A stretch of 64,000 bases of DNA. Origin: Antedon mediterranea. Taxonomy: Eukaryota; Echinodermata; Crinoidea; Comatulida; Antedonidae. The notes beneath the pieces were generated by a model. It saw nothing but the letters and a program-made list of their open reading frames with translations. It was not told the origin of the DNA and made no database searches. The position numbers were made by a program, and so were the translations under genes. The stretch spans positions 9,694,601-9,758,600 of the forward strand of contig NC_092677.1 of NCBI RefSeq assembly GCF_964355755.1, read 5' to 3'. This document shows, piece after piece, positions 1 through 18,352 of this stretch; within the stretch, counting starts at the first letter, position 1, and the number at the start of each line of letters is the position of its first letter.

Positions 1-203
1 CCTAGCTAGGCTAGGCCTAAGACCGTCCACGAGAGGTCGATCGCCGCGAGCTACTTAGGTAGTGCATTGTTTCTCACTTTTTATCATAATTTACCATAAA
101 ACGTACATTTAAGACAAGGAATGACATGGTTTAATGTTTTTAAAGTGATATATATGTATTATTTTCCAAAAAACGTCCAAAATTGCAGGGAAGGGGTCTT
201 TAA
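1..203. mobile_element. Right end of a TTAA-flanked piggyBac-like MITE, cut by the window edge
   Basis: These 203 bases match 9174-9376 at the same length with one difference that I found (A/G near position 22). The right end is GGGAAGGGGTCT followed by TTAA at 200-203. The full copy at 8743-9376 shows the left terminus, so this is the truncated right third of a second, nearly identical copy. A TTAA target is typical of piggyBac-type transposases; no transposase is encoded. The near identity implies recent movement. Confidence 0.75.
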
Positions 204-3200
204 CTCTATTGATTGAATAATGCTAGATAAATATTTCATTAACAAATCAAAAATATTATAGTATCAATATTATCTCTTGATAAGTATAACAGTTCCCACG
301 CCCTTTTCTGAAAATTTTCTTTTAATATAATGATATTGGCTCACCTCACTGTTTTCGAAGTTTGTTTGTGAAGAAAAATGTCGATTAATTTGGAAATTTT
401 CAATTAAGTAATTATATTAAGTAATATTAAGTACTATATTAAGTATTAATTTAAGTATTATATTAAGTATTATATTAAGTATTATATTATCATAGAAAAT
501 TACAATAGCAATAGAAGCTACCACAGGTCAAGAGGTCATTTAGAGAAAAAACAACTTTTAGTTCCACGCCTTTTTAAACATTATTATTTGAGATTGAATT
601 ATTGGGAAATAAAAGTACCGTATTTAAATATTTCCGATTTATTGCCACATCTTTTTTGCCTTTACCGTCATTTATTATATGAAAACACATTATTTTATAT
701 TCTCTAGTCAAAATACTCCCGGCTTCTGTGAAGAAATTGCCATTATGCATTTATATGTAATATACTGTAGTTTCATTAATGTTAGTACTAGCAGTAGCTG
801 ATCGAATTTATTTGTGTCTTGAAATTCGTATAATAATTTATTTTTTTAACATCATTAACATTGGCAATTATGTTTAATTGAAACGCATTTCAAATTTAAA
901 GTTTAATTAAAAGGCTTGATAGCTGCATTTGACAATATACAGAGTGTAATTAGGTAGCAGTGTCTATGCTTAACGAGTAACAGTTACAGCATCAATTTAT
1001 ATTCAAGAATGTCTAGGGGATCCAATGTGTGAAATTATAAGGCAGCTGATTTCTTGCAAAAAAACTAATATATCTTTGAATATATAGACAATGTGTCTTC
1101 TTTAAGAAGAGGAAAAATAATGGTTATTTTGCTGTATCACAGATGTAACTCATTTTTATTTTTTTTAAAGTTGATGTTCAGGTACAAACAGTATTTTAGT
1201 TCTGTGGCCAGTAAAAGTAGTGGAGGATCAGTAGAAATTGTACTGGTCCTCTAATTGTCTAGTTAAAAAACCCTTAACAACAGAGACCCCAGATCAGGAT
1301 GGCCTTTCAATCCTATTTTCAGTTTAAGTTCATTCATTTTTTTGCATTCTCAATCTGGGAGTAAATTATAATATTGCTGTGTAGCATAGGTTTACTGTGA
1401 ATACATAGTTGTTTACGCCTGTTAAATGGTGAATAGAAAAATTATAAATAATTCTTTTATGGTTATACTGCCTGTACAGTATTGTTCTTTGTCAGATGAA
1501 TTATTTATTAATTATCATAACCTATTATTTGTACTATCATCTGCAAAGATTAAATTATTAAACAAAGATTACCATCAAACAGTAAGTAAGTAATCATCTG
1601 TTCCTTATACGAACTAAATTTGCCCAAGATTTTATTTCAATCCAAGCTTAAATAGTCTGTTCTTTACAATAAATTACATCATTTCTAAAATTAGAATAGA
1701 TTTTATTTATTTTTAGGTATGATTATAAAGGCAACTTACAGTGTGTGTACCTGCAGTGATTCTTTAGTTTATTTTTTATTCAAATAATATAATAGTAAAT
1801 CACCTTCTTTATTATAATGAAGTGAATACCATCAGTGAAAAAAAAATGATGATTCATCGTAGAGAGCTAAACTCTACCTGCCACATAGATAACCAAATTG
1901 ATCACTAATTTGTGCACTCTCAATGAGATGCTATGATTTATTCACTTCGTGCTTTCCAGGGAAATGCAGCGTAGAACGAGCTATTAGCATCGTTTTATCG
2001 CAGTAGCGAGAATTTATGATTTCAGGTTTCACTGTAGTTTCCTATTTTGATTAACATTTTATGTCTTGCTGTTAATCTTACTGCTGAATACAAATTAGAA
2101 AATATTTAATCACGTCTTTATTGAAGGCCCGCTTTCAGGACCAGGCTTAAAGTAATTTGAAAAATGGCCTCTAGATTACTGGGGGTTTTTTAATTTAGGT
2201 GTCTGTCAATATCATTGGTTTGAAACTGATATTCCTAATTATTCTATTTTGTCCAACTGTACTTGCTAGCATCTCATACATAAAAGAACATGTCCCTTGG
2301 GCATTCCTGACCAATCACTCGTTGCAACACTTCTGTGTGCAACTTTTTGCATATTATTCTAATCAGAATGTTTTCTTCTTGCTTATAATATAGTAGGATT
2401 ACTTTAGATTTTATATTAAAATGTAATAAAGCATCAAAAATTTATTCCAAATATATTAAAATACAATGTGAACCATACATATCTGTAGCGGTCCCAACTT
2501 AGAAAAATGAAATATCAGGAATTTTGAAAGCATTTCCATTGTCCAATAAGGGTTTTTTCTTTTAAAAAAAATCTTGCATCGTCATCTACAATGCCAGGCA
2601 CTTCCCAAACATGGGAAAGGTTGGAAAATGCATTTGTAGCTTTAGTAGTAGAGATAAATTTATACATTATCGGGATGGTATTGTTTTCTGTATATAATTT
2701 TTAAAAAATCAGGCTGAATGTGAAAATGAGAATGAAGAAAACTCCAACTAAGACTTTTTATACAAATGAATAATTAAGGTATACTATTATAAATTGTATG
2801 ATCCATCAGCATTAACTAGACAGCTAGATAAATGTAATAATTTATTTTCTGCACAGGTACATTATTTCCTTACATATTTTAATCTAAATTCACTGGCTTG
2901 CAGTGTGCACTCAGCTGCATATTATGATAATAGCATTCTGCAGAATATTGATTGTGATAAAGAACGGTAATCTTCATTCCAAAACGAGTCTATCTTGTTA
3001 ATTCTTGTCTTTGTCGCTTCTACCTTAATCATGTTTGTAATCAATTATGTAAATTATACTCATCATCTTGGTTCCAATTTTGTTAATTCCAATTATAAAC
3101 AAAATTAAGTTATGGTAGAATGATTTAGTAATAATGAAAGTTAGATATTGGTATTACTACAGTATTTGGTAAGGTAATATTAGTTTTGTAAGAGAATATG

Positions 3201-5584
3201 AGATGATATGTAGCTTCGTAACGACGTGTAGACACATTTTTATAGGATGCTGTTTGGGTGTGGAAAACTACAGAATTTCTTTTAATTAGAAATTGAAATT
3301 GGTTGACGTAAATTCTCTACCATTTAATAATGACCAATACGGCCACCAATAATTTCCTCAATTAATGAAATATGTATTTGGAACAGATTTTGTGCAAGAT
3401 AACTCCTGAAATAATAACATACACTAATGTATAGGAACATTGTTTCTAATGCTATAGTTAGTACATAGTACAGTACTGTACTACCCCTCCTTTGGGACAT
3501 CCCATTTCAAGGGATATTTTCCGTAAAACAAACAAAGGGTAACATATGTTTTAACACTAAAACCTATTTAGGGACACCCCAATTTTGGTGTCCTTTCTTA
3601 ATAAGGGTTCCACTGTTAACTATACATTGAGCATATATCATTTTATTTTCCATTTTCTACTCTGTTACATTGAATACATTGATTTTATCAATAATGTTAA
3701 TCATTAATGTACTATACTAGCAAACATTATCTCATCCCAATGTTAAAAAGGGATCTTGGGAATGTCTATAAAAAATGTTTTTGATGGAGAGCCGAACATT
3801 GTGAATTAGAGTCTTGAATTAGAAATCCAGGTACGCAACAACTCATTTCTGTTATATTATATAAGTACTTTTCTTCGTCACAAACAATTAATATCCGTTG
3901 ATAAGGAACTATATTTTTCCGGCGTAGCACTACTCCTTTTTACTACCCTTTTGATGACTGTGCTTTCAACCAATAGGCATTCAGACAATGGTCTAAACCA
4001 CATGCGAGGGATCGCCTCAAAAAGTCACTCATGCCTACAAAAATATTTGAGGGATTTACTTTAATTTTTGGGTGTGAATTATTTTTTCTCTTCATATCAG
4101 CTGATGTAAATTTACTTTGAGTCGATCCCACAAATGTTTTTTCCCTATGAATGATAAGATGAAATGTGAATGTTTAATTTAAAATCGACCTTTGTTCTCA
4201 CTTTAAACATGCTTTAAATGATAATTTTTAATATGTAATTGATTTCTCCTGATCACACCATATAACAATAACATTTGTTTGTTTTTTAATTATTGTGATT
4301 TGAATAGTTAATTGTTATTTTATACTATATTAATTATACTAGAACATCTATTATGGGACAATTTTGGGACCCAACAACATTTTGTATCCCCTAGATAGCG
4401 TTAGTAATAGTAGTAGTGTCCTTAATAATAGGGGCGTGTCCCAAACGAGGGGTTCTACAAGCAATAAATAATAAATATAAAACACAAGTATATAAATACA
4501 GCTTCACAGGGTGTTTATTGTTCTTTTCATTGCTAATTTATTATTTTTATTTGTTTTTCATAATTGTTCACTCAGTATCGGCTAACACCAGCAGTGTCGA
4601 CTTTACTATCTAATAGAAATGTTTTCTCACTATTTAATAATTAAAACCCAGTAATGTATAAATTCTAAAGAATTTATAATTGTTCATCTGTGTTATACAA
4701 TAACCTTGTAATACAAATCAAATATTTGAAGCTCTTCTTTTAAATAATAGGGTATTTAAATTCTTTATACCATGCATAAAAAATTCATTCTAGTCAAACG
4801 CACATGAAAAGGTTAAATTTTGTAAAAACAAATCTAAACCATGGATCTATGCGGCAAGGTTAAAAATGCTTTGTTTGTTACGTACACAACAAATTCGGTG
4901 AAGATTTTTTTAATCACAGATGGAAAGGTAGACCCTTGATTTACGTGTGCCGAGGAGCGATCGATGGAGCCATTTCGCATGAATGCACAATCAAATTATT
5001 GTGGATAGATGCTGAAAATTTATGATGAATTTGAACTAGTCTGCTAACACTATGATAACTATTGGTTGTAGAGTATAGCAGATCTATGTTTTAATTTTTA
5101 GATGAGCAGAATGTTGTTATTTAATATTACCCCTCCCCCTCCCCCCCCCCCAACCTCAAAAGGGAGAAAAGATGTGTACCTCATGGATTAAGCAACCTTT
5201 CTCTCCCCCACAAGATTTGAACAGTATGCAATATTTATCTATCATCAATAGAACTGTATCTACTTTCCTATACTCCATTTCTGTACAATTCTTTCAACTG
5301 TATAATGATTTTATTTTCAGTATGTATTAGTCATTTCCTGCATAACTCCATCTATTTGTCAACGAGTACATCATTAAGTACAACCTCATCATCTTCATTC
5401 CTATCTTTATTGTCATCTTATTTATGATGAGATTTCCCATATGGATTTTTCTGAAGACTTTTCTTGAGTAAATATTGAACCTGCTACAGACTTACCATTT
5501 AATTAACTGTTGACTACATTTTGTATTTACTTTTGATTTAATGACATTTGTACTTTAAGTTGTTCTTATTTGCATTCTTCTCAG
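204..5584 (+). other. Non-coding stretch, probably a DEF8 intron
   Basis: No exon could be recognised here. The first DEF8 exon in the window begins at 5585 in the middle of the C1 zinc finger, so upstream coding exons must exist and I could not find them here. The stretch is AT-rich, with a tandem ATTAAGTATTAT-like array at about 417-490 and a C-run at about 5131-5151. A short coding exon could be missed by eye. Confidence 0.5.
417..490. repeat. AT-rich tandem repeat (about 12-13 bp unit)
   Basis: Repeated units of the form ATTAAGTATTAT run through this segment. It is a simple expansion with no coding potential. Confidence 0.7.
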
Positions 5585-11332
<5,748 letters not shown>

Positions 11333-11857
11333 CAGAAAGATCAGTCTCAAGGTCATGAGATTAATGCGTATCAAAAGATGATACAATAATCATAGAGGGC
11401 ACACTTGATGAATAAAGCAATTGAGTCATTCCAGATGGCAAACTGCAATATATTGAACTCACGTTTATTAAGACTTAAGGTCAAAGTTTATATAAACAAT
11501 AAAATACCATTATTCAAGCGATACAATATCAATAATTGAGTGTCAAATGATTTTACCCGACAATTACAACTTCTTTTGTCGTAATATTTGAAAATAAACT
11601 TAATTTTGGTCAAGTGGTATGATTCTAGATCTGTAGGTCATAGGTCAATTTCCACCTGCAAACATACAGTATTCACACTAATATGGATTGAATATTTTAT
11701 ACCAATTTGGACAAATGTACAAATAGATTTATCTGAGTACTCGCAAGAAAATTCATTCAGTATTGGACTATAATCATTTTTTCCAGGATGACTTACAAAT
11801 TTCTTTTTACAGTGTGTGTTTCTTTTTTAGCGAAGTTAATGAATACATATGGGAGCG

Positions 11858-11970
11858 CAGTGGCGGATCTAGGATTTTGAAAGGGCCTAAACATAATGAA
11901 CGGTGTTAAACTTTACCTATCTTAGCCTGTCCTATCTTTTGCATTGCAATTTTCAAAATTTAGGATTTTG
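11858..11970. mobile_element. MITE with CAGTGGCGGATC terminus (left end clear, right end lost)
   Basis: It starts CAGTGGCGGATCTAGGATTT, the same terminus as the intact copy at 54917-55034, and contains the shared CTATCTTTTGCATTGCAATTT-like interior. The right inverted end cannot be placed. Confidence 0.5.
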
Positions 11971-12942
11971 ATTTGCCTGTGATGGTGGTAAACATAGTAA
12001 TACTGATGCAAAAAAATCATCAAAATCAATAAAAGCAAGTTTTTCATGTCATATTTGGTCATTTATAGTATTCAAATATGAAAATGTGTATTTTTTCAAA
12101 CGGATTAACTGGAATCATGAATTATATAATTTTGATATTTTTTTTTTCTACTTGAATCTGTAATTGGTCCTTCATCTCTTTTTTAAAACTCTAATGTTGA
12201 TATTGTTATGAATTGTTTATAAATCACTTGATAATTACATATTTATTCAAAAACACTCAAATAATATTTTTATCTTTAAATACATATTTTATTTTTTACA
12301 TGTGTTTTATACTAAAGAATTAAAAACATATTGTGTAGTTTAATTTTTTTTTTTTTCATAATTCATACAGTACTCACGTACATGATGTTATCTCTGTGCG
12401 TTGTATATAATATTTTAGTTTAAATAATGAAATTTTATATAAATCAACATATTTTGTTTGTTTTTTTATTAAGAATATCATATATAAAGCTTATAATAAT
12501 TATTTAGTTTTGTTGGGTTCTTGATTTGTAAAAGAACAGAACTAGAACTCTGAATATAAGGAATGGATCGATAATGTATTGATCAATATATCGATTATAT
12601 ATTGATTTTAGATCAATGTATTGATTAATCGATTAATTAGTTATCTAGATTTATGATTAGTTCAAGTATTAGTTGATTTATCAAATCATTGATGGTTTAT
12701 GGACCAAATAATGGATGGTTATTTTTATTTAGCTTGGTTTTTCGATTGAATACTTGATTGAATTAAGTATAATTAATTTGATGTGCAATATATAAATATT
12801 TAATTTAGATTGATAAAAAAAAAACCTCTAATCTTATTTTTAAAACGTTGGTCAACCATAATATCTAATTATTCTATTTTTGTTACTATTCTCAACTATT
12901 ATTTTTATTGAACCGTTTGGTTAAACTATTGAAGTTCACATT

Positions 12943-13101
12943 AAGCTCTGTCTACACTATCAAACTAGTTTGACAAAAAGAATGTGATGTGCCCAAGTAT
13001 GGTAGTGATATACCAAAATATGGTAGTGATATGACATCGTGTCCATATATGGGCACATCACATTTTTTGTCACATAAAGTCTGATAGTGTAGACAGAGCT
13101 T
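12943..13101 (+). mobile_element. MITE family 1, copy 2
   Basis: Both terminal repeats are present (AAGCTCTGTCTACACTATC and inverse) with TA next to each end. The interior carries two tandem ATGGTAGTGATAT-type motifs and the CATATATGGGCACATCA segment. Confidence 0.85.
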
Positions 13102-13310
13102 TAGAAGATTATTTAGACATGCATTATACTAAATGAATATTCTAAACCACCACATTAGTAATTGTAGGTATATTTCCAACTGTTTTATATTCAATGTCTG
13201 GGTTGAGGCCGCGGAATTTACGAATTTTATTTCGTTGATATGTACTTGGATGCGCTATGATTAATAAATTTATATACAAGAATGGATTGGAGCCTGACTG
13301 TAATTTTTAT

Positions 13311-13430
13311 AAGTGGGGAGATGTTCAGAGGACACATCTATTAAGGGACACTTTGTTGGGTATCGAACGCGAGGACACATCTATTAAGGGACACTTTGTT
13401 GGGTATCGAACGCGTCTTTAATAGATGTGC
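13311..13430. repeat. Tandem duplication of a 52-bp unit
   Basis: GAGGACACATCTATTAAGGG...GGTATCGAACGC occurs twice in direct succession, followed by an inverted short piece (TTTAATAGATGTG). Similar 'rungs' of GGGACAC text occur at about 3560-3610 and 25245-25310. Confidence 0.7.
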
Positions 13431-13794
13431 TACTGTATACTTGGTGCAAGATCGTAGTCGTGTTTTTTTTAGCTCGGGAAAAGCAAACTATAAATGAATA
13501 ATTTGTGCTTCAATTCAAATAGTTTATTTCCACTCTGTTTAAAACAGTAAAATGATTCAATTAAATTTATAATCGGTGCAAGTTACAATGTAACTAACAC
13601 CACGTTTAACCCAATGGGTATTTTTATAGTGTTAGTGTGGCCTAAATGCATTGTTATTACGTAATAATAAAATAATGCAAATTAATTTTATATAGTTTGA
13701 AACCCGACAGAGGTGAAATCAAACATCAGTCTCTTTATCAGTTTCTTCACAGTCTAAAATATATTCTTGAATGTCACCAATGCCGTTTGTTGCT

Positions 13795-15206
13795 TCAGGT
13801 GTTGTACACTTTATTATCATGATTCAAAATGCATAGAGCGTACGCGGAAGATGTCGTCACCACGGCATCTGGATGATCACCAGGTTGTCGTGGATAGTCT
13901 GCTGTAATTTCCTCTTTTATGGATGTGCTGTCGTCCGTATTTATTGATTCTAATGCCATACTTAAAGGCCGACTGAGAGGTGAAGCAGCGGACGTTGGTG
14001 TTAGCAAGGTACTAGTGGTATGAGAAGGAGACAACAGTGGCTCGTTCTCCTTCAGACTATCTGGAGATGTATCTGGAGAACGTTGTATTTCAGAGTCTAT
14101 ACCACGCCTTACTTGTAGTTCAATATCTCTTTCTGGCTGTGACATCGTTTTATTTGCTGACCCATTCTTATAACTAGGTGCACAACCATTTATTTCTGCT
14201 TGTACAATAAATTTATGTTTTTCTAAATTTGTTTCTTTTGCATAAGTTTTTATTTTATCTGCTTCCGTTATTCCTGCAGCAGGTATTACAATGAATAAAT
14301 TATCCAGTTCTTTTTTTGTGCATTCCTCATTATTGTTCAAATGAGAAGACAATGTTTTTGTAGCATCAGTGTTTGTATGTGGCATTCTCTTTGAATCGGT
14401 AACTGCTTGGTCGGTTTCTCGGTCGTACCGAACAGATGGCATATTGTCAGGATTAACGTCCGTTTCTGAAACTCCTTGTAATGTCTCATCCGGGACACCG
14501 ATTGTGTGGTCCACTTGCTCCAACCATTCTTGAACGGTCTTTTGGTAATCCGGTCTTCCATATGGTATCCCATCGACTGGTTTTGGGTATTGGCGCCGAT
14601 ACGATGATTTAGCTTCTGTTTCGCTACACTTAGACATCGGATTGACAGTTCTTCTGTACCGTCTGCAACACAAGGCAGTATTTGTGGCGGAACACGTGCC
14701 ATGGTGATCACATTGATCTGGGCAGAGCAACTTAATGGCAACGGACAGAGCGTAACTAAATATTGCCGCAAAAACGGTAATGAGGATAGTAGAAGCTGCC
14801 GGTGGAATATCATAAAAGAAGTGTTGGCTAGAAGTGTCATCATCAGATGTCTTGACCGTCGCTGGTGGTGAGGTTGTAACCACAGTAGTTACCTGTACAC
14901 TAACGCTAATGATGGTTGGTGCTGTAAAGAAATATAAACTGTTAATACTTTGACATCAAATAGATCCTTTGTTAAAACGACCTACTAATATTAGGTATAG
15001 TCCCGTGTTGAATTATTTATTATTATTTATTATATTTTTTTAATTAACAGTATCCTTCTTTCGTACATTAATGCAAGACACGGTCTTTCTTTCTTTCACC
15101 TACCTGCCCTAACTGTCCGGATCTGTAATAATAACATCGATAGGACAAAGCACAGTGTCCGTACAGTTAACTGATGTTTTAAGGATGGCACGGCGTTGTC
15201 TTGCAT
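13795..15206 (-). CDS. Unrecognised single-pass membrane protein, 409 aa, two coding exons
   Basis: Exon 1 runs 15206-15104 (donor GTAGGT) and exon 2 runs 14921-13795 (acceptor TTTACAG, stop TGA). I start at 15206 because this ATG joins in phase and gives a signal peptide: polar N-terminus, core LCFVLSMLLLQI, likely cleavage after TVRA (about residue 34). A short Ser/Thr-rich ectodomain follows (residues 35-75), then one membrane segment (about 76-98, STILITVFAAIFSYALSVAI), a Cys-rich juxtamembrane stretch (CPDQCDHHGTC...LCCRRYRR) and a polar tail of about 290 residues with no domain I know. The topology would be type I. An acceptor-like TTTTTTAG just above 15283 suggests a spliced 5' UTR. 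Candidate AATAAA on the minus strand at 13528-13523. No function is assigned. Confidence 0.7.
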
Positions 15207-18200
15207 CGATACACCAGACTTCTAATTGATATCTGCAGGTGCATCCTCTGCAGCACCGTAGCAAGTTATGACCACACTTGTATTCTAAAAAAAGTAAAAT
15301 TTAATTTGCATATAAAGGTGTATGAGAAAATAGCGATTTCTAGTGTGCCTGCATTTCGAGTTGACTTGCCTTGTATTGTTTGACTATGGACTTGACCATG
15401 GACCTATAAGTTATAGGTTTAATACAATGTAGGAATCAATTAATCGAATTTTATGAAGCTATAATATGATCTATATAATATTCTTCTATGAAAATAACCC
15501 TACAACGTGGAAAATTAGTTGGGGACTGCTATCGTGGAAATACGAAGGACTGTACATTTTTGTTGTTTAGACGAGTTGCCCATGATGAACAGGGTAAGTA
15601 AAGTTTATATTTGTAAAGCGACAACAGCCTATAGCAGACATTGTATTTTAAACTGTTATTCATATGAAACAGGACCTTCTTATATTATACATACTCAATA
15701 AATTAAATATGCCTATATAGACGCCAGTGTGTTGATGATGATTATGGATCGACAAATATGATTACCAATCTTTAATTATATCACGATGTCGTGTATTTAT
15801 TTGAATGCTTAGAGCATGGAGAAATGGGTACTAGCCTCCATGCTTAAATTGATTGACTTTTTAAAGTTAGTTCATGAAACTCGGTTTCATGAAAAGCCAG
15901 CAAATCACGGTACTTTTTTTCTATTCTTACCTGTTGGTCTAAGTTGGTTTACATCACATCTCAGAACTTAAATAATCGCAATGAATCGTTTATTACATAA
16001 TGTAGGCCTGTAACAAATCTCCATCAAATATTCGTAGGCCTAAAATTACAGGTACCCAATTCACAGCAGCGGTTCACCTAAGTTTGCATAGTTACTTTGT
16101 TTTGCCCTCTACTAAAACAGCTCCTTTGAGACGTAAATTAAATTTGCATGACAGTCGCAAGGGTCGAACCAAGAAGGCTTTTGTAATGTCTGTTAATCCT
16201 TGAAATACATGAAAGGATGTTTTGACAGTCTATTATGCAGTGAACATTCTGAATTGATTCCGTAAGTCCCATCACTATGGTATGAAAAGAGTATTGTAAA
16301 TAAGATAAGATAAGATAAGATAACTTTTATTGATCCTCAAAAAGGAAATTCATTATTAAATTATATTTACCGTGAATTTTTGTGGTCATACACGCCTCTT
16401 CATTCCAATTAAAGACCAGGATATTAATTATTATGCGGATCAACAAAAAGGTGCGGGCCGAACCGGCTCCCCTGTTAAAGATTATGAAAAGAAAACGAAA
16501 AGTTTTATCTGGAGGAAAACCCCTTAAAAAGTCCTGGTTATAGGCATACTTTCTACTATTTCTATTAAATATATGTTCGTTTTGGTCATCAACTAAAGTA
16601 TATTACTTTTGTAACTATTACCTCCAATTATGGACAATTTGAACATCATTATTATTATTACTACTATACTACATAACATCATTACATTACACGGACTTTA
16701 ACTGAAAGATGTCCCATCCTCCAACCAAGTGTACATAAGTGGGACCCCTCATGAAACGTCACAAAATAAACATAACTTTCCTCTCTGTCCGTCCGTCCGT
16801 CTGTCTGTTTGAAACCCTCAATATTTTGTCCGAGGGCATCCATATCAACATCAATATGTTTCTTGCGCTAATGTTATATAATATTCCTATTAAATTAGAT
16901 AAAGTCATCTTCCAAAAGAAATGCAAATGTATTTGTGAAGGAATAATTAATATTTGGTAACTCTTTTATATTTTTGAAGTATTGTGAAGGAATAATTAAT
17001 TTTTTTCACTATTATTAGGTCAATAATGTTTATTACGAATTAAAAGACGTTTACTATATAATTTCAATATAAAATTTAATGACAAAAAGAAAGATCGACG
17101 TTTCGGTACCATCATAGAACCATTTTCAAGATCAAGTGAATACAAAACAATAATAATTATGTGCACTAAGCACCAAAGTTGGTGACAGGAAATGCTAATT
17201 TGGGACTAATTAAGTAATTAGCTCCTCCTACTGAGTTAGATAAACAATTTAGCTTTGATGGAATCCGATTGAGTGTAGGTTTTATCTCTTTGATCCACAA
17301 CATCTCCTTAATTAGGCAATCAAACTTATTGTTACATTTAGATAAGACTCATAAAGTATTCTGAGATATCACCAGTTATGCCATGTTGTTTTAGGTGATC
17401 ACCTATAATAAATAAACATTTTTGTTTATTTTTCTAAAACATTTCTTGAGAAGAAAAATTACACATAACATATATAAAATAATTCATAAATATAATTTGT
17501 ATTGTTTTATTTTTATTTTCTTTATGTTCTCATACATAATATTTCCGCTTAATTTAACTAACAAACATATGTATATAAAGTTGATAACTTAACAATCATC
17601 ATTAGCTTAATTCAAATTAAGAAATTATCGCGATACTTTATCATAAATAACATATGGATATTTGTAACGAGATGATCATTTGTTTAAGTTTAAGTTATGG
17701 CCATACAATACAACCCTTCGTTTAGAGAACTACACTGTAAAAACGAGGGTGGAGCAATAAACGGTAAGTTTTACCACTATTGTCAATCCCTATTCAGGGG
17801 TCATTCCTATTAAGAGGATATTGTTAATTAGCCCAAAGTTATTCCTTTATAGGGGCAATTAGATATGTTTTTTAATGATTACCCATAACATACAATTTTA
17901 ACTTGTTCTTGGAATCAGTTTCTCCACATTATGATTGTAACATAACTGAATACCACATTTAAATTGATAACAATAAATTATTCCCATCCCATAATTGTAT
18001 CAAAGTAGTAAAAAACAATTTTCGTAGAAATTAAATGAATTAAAAAAAATAGCTATCTACTTACAAAGTATTTTACTGTATTATTATATTATTATTAATT
18101 TAAAATACAAGTAAATCTGGTAAATTATTGAAATTAAATTATCTGAACGAAAATGATGTTACAATTTAGCTGAGTTAAGCTGAAGCAATTTTTGCAGAAA

Positions 18201-18352
18201 TTAAATGAATTTGAAAAATTAACTATGTACATAAAACTGTACTGTATTTATATTTGTATAAACTTATTTAATAACTTAAAATACATACAGTAAATCTTAT
18301 GAATGATTGAAATTAAATTATCTGAATTTAGCAACACTCTAGTTGAGTTAAG
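15207..18352. other. Intergenic: no gene seen; repeat fragments
   Basis: It contains the probable 5' UTR and promoter side of the minus-strand membrane-protein gene, a GATAA microsatellite with a retroelement-like 3' end (16296-16350), a fragment near 17080-17130 (GACGTTTCGGTACCATCATA) resembling Penelope-type element ends, and the 3' UTR of the LUBAC-subunit gene. Short open frames at 15519-15701 and 16739-16960 have no recognisable content. Confidence 0.5.
16294..16352 (-). mobile_element. Probable 3' end of a non-LTR retroelement
   Basis: On the minus strand it reads GGATCAATAAAAGTTATC followed by repeated TTATC units. A conserved 3' stem ending in a short tandem repeat, as in some RTE-like LINEs, looks like this. 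Only the end is left. Confidence 0.4.

Larger units (their letters stand above)
11333..13794. other. Intergenic: DEF8 3' UTR, MITE fragments, AT-rich DNA
   Basis: It holds the DEF8 3' UTR (AATAAA at 11411-11416), a CAGTGGCGGATC-ended repeat from 11858, AT-rich filler with TATTGAT repeats near 12560-12640, MITE family 1 copy 2, a short tandem duplication at 13311-13415, and the downstream flank of the minus-strand gene. No other gene is visible. Confidence 0.6.

Noticed and set aside
14337-14843. 168-codon minus-strand frame
   Set aside because: It overlaps the membrane-protein exon in another frame; the 362-codon frame is longer, joins a signal-peptide exon in phase and is preferred.
17080-17130. 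Penelope-like element end (GACGTTTCGGTACC...)
   Set aside because: Only a short motif resembles such ends; no GIY-YIG or reverse-transcriptase remnant nearby, so it is mentioned but not called.
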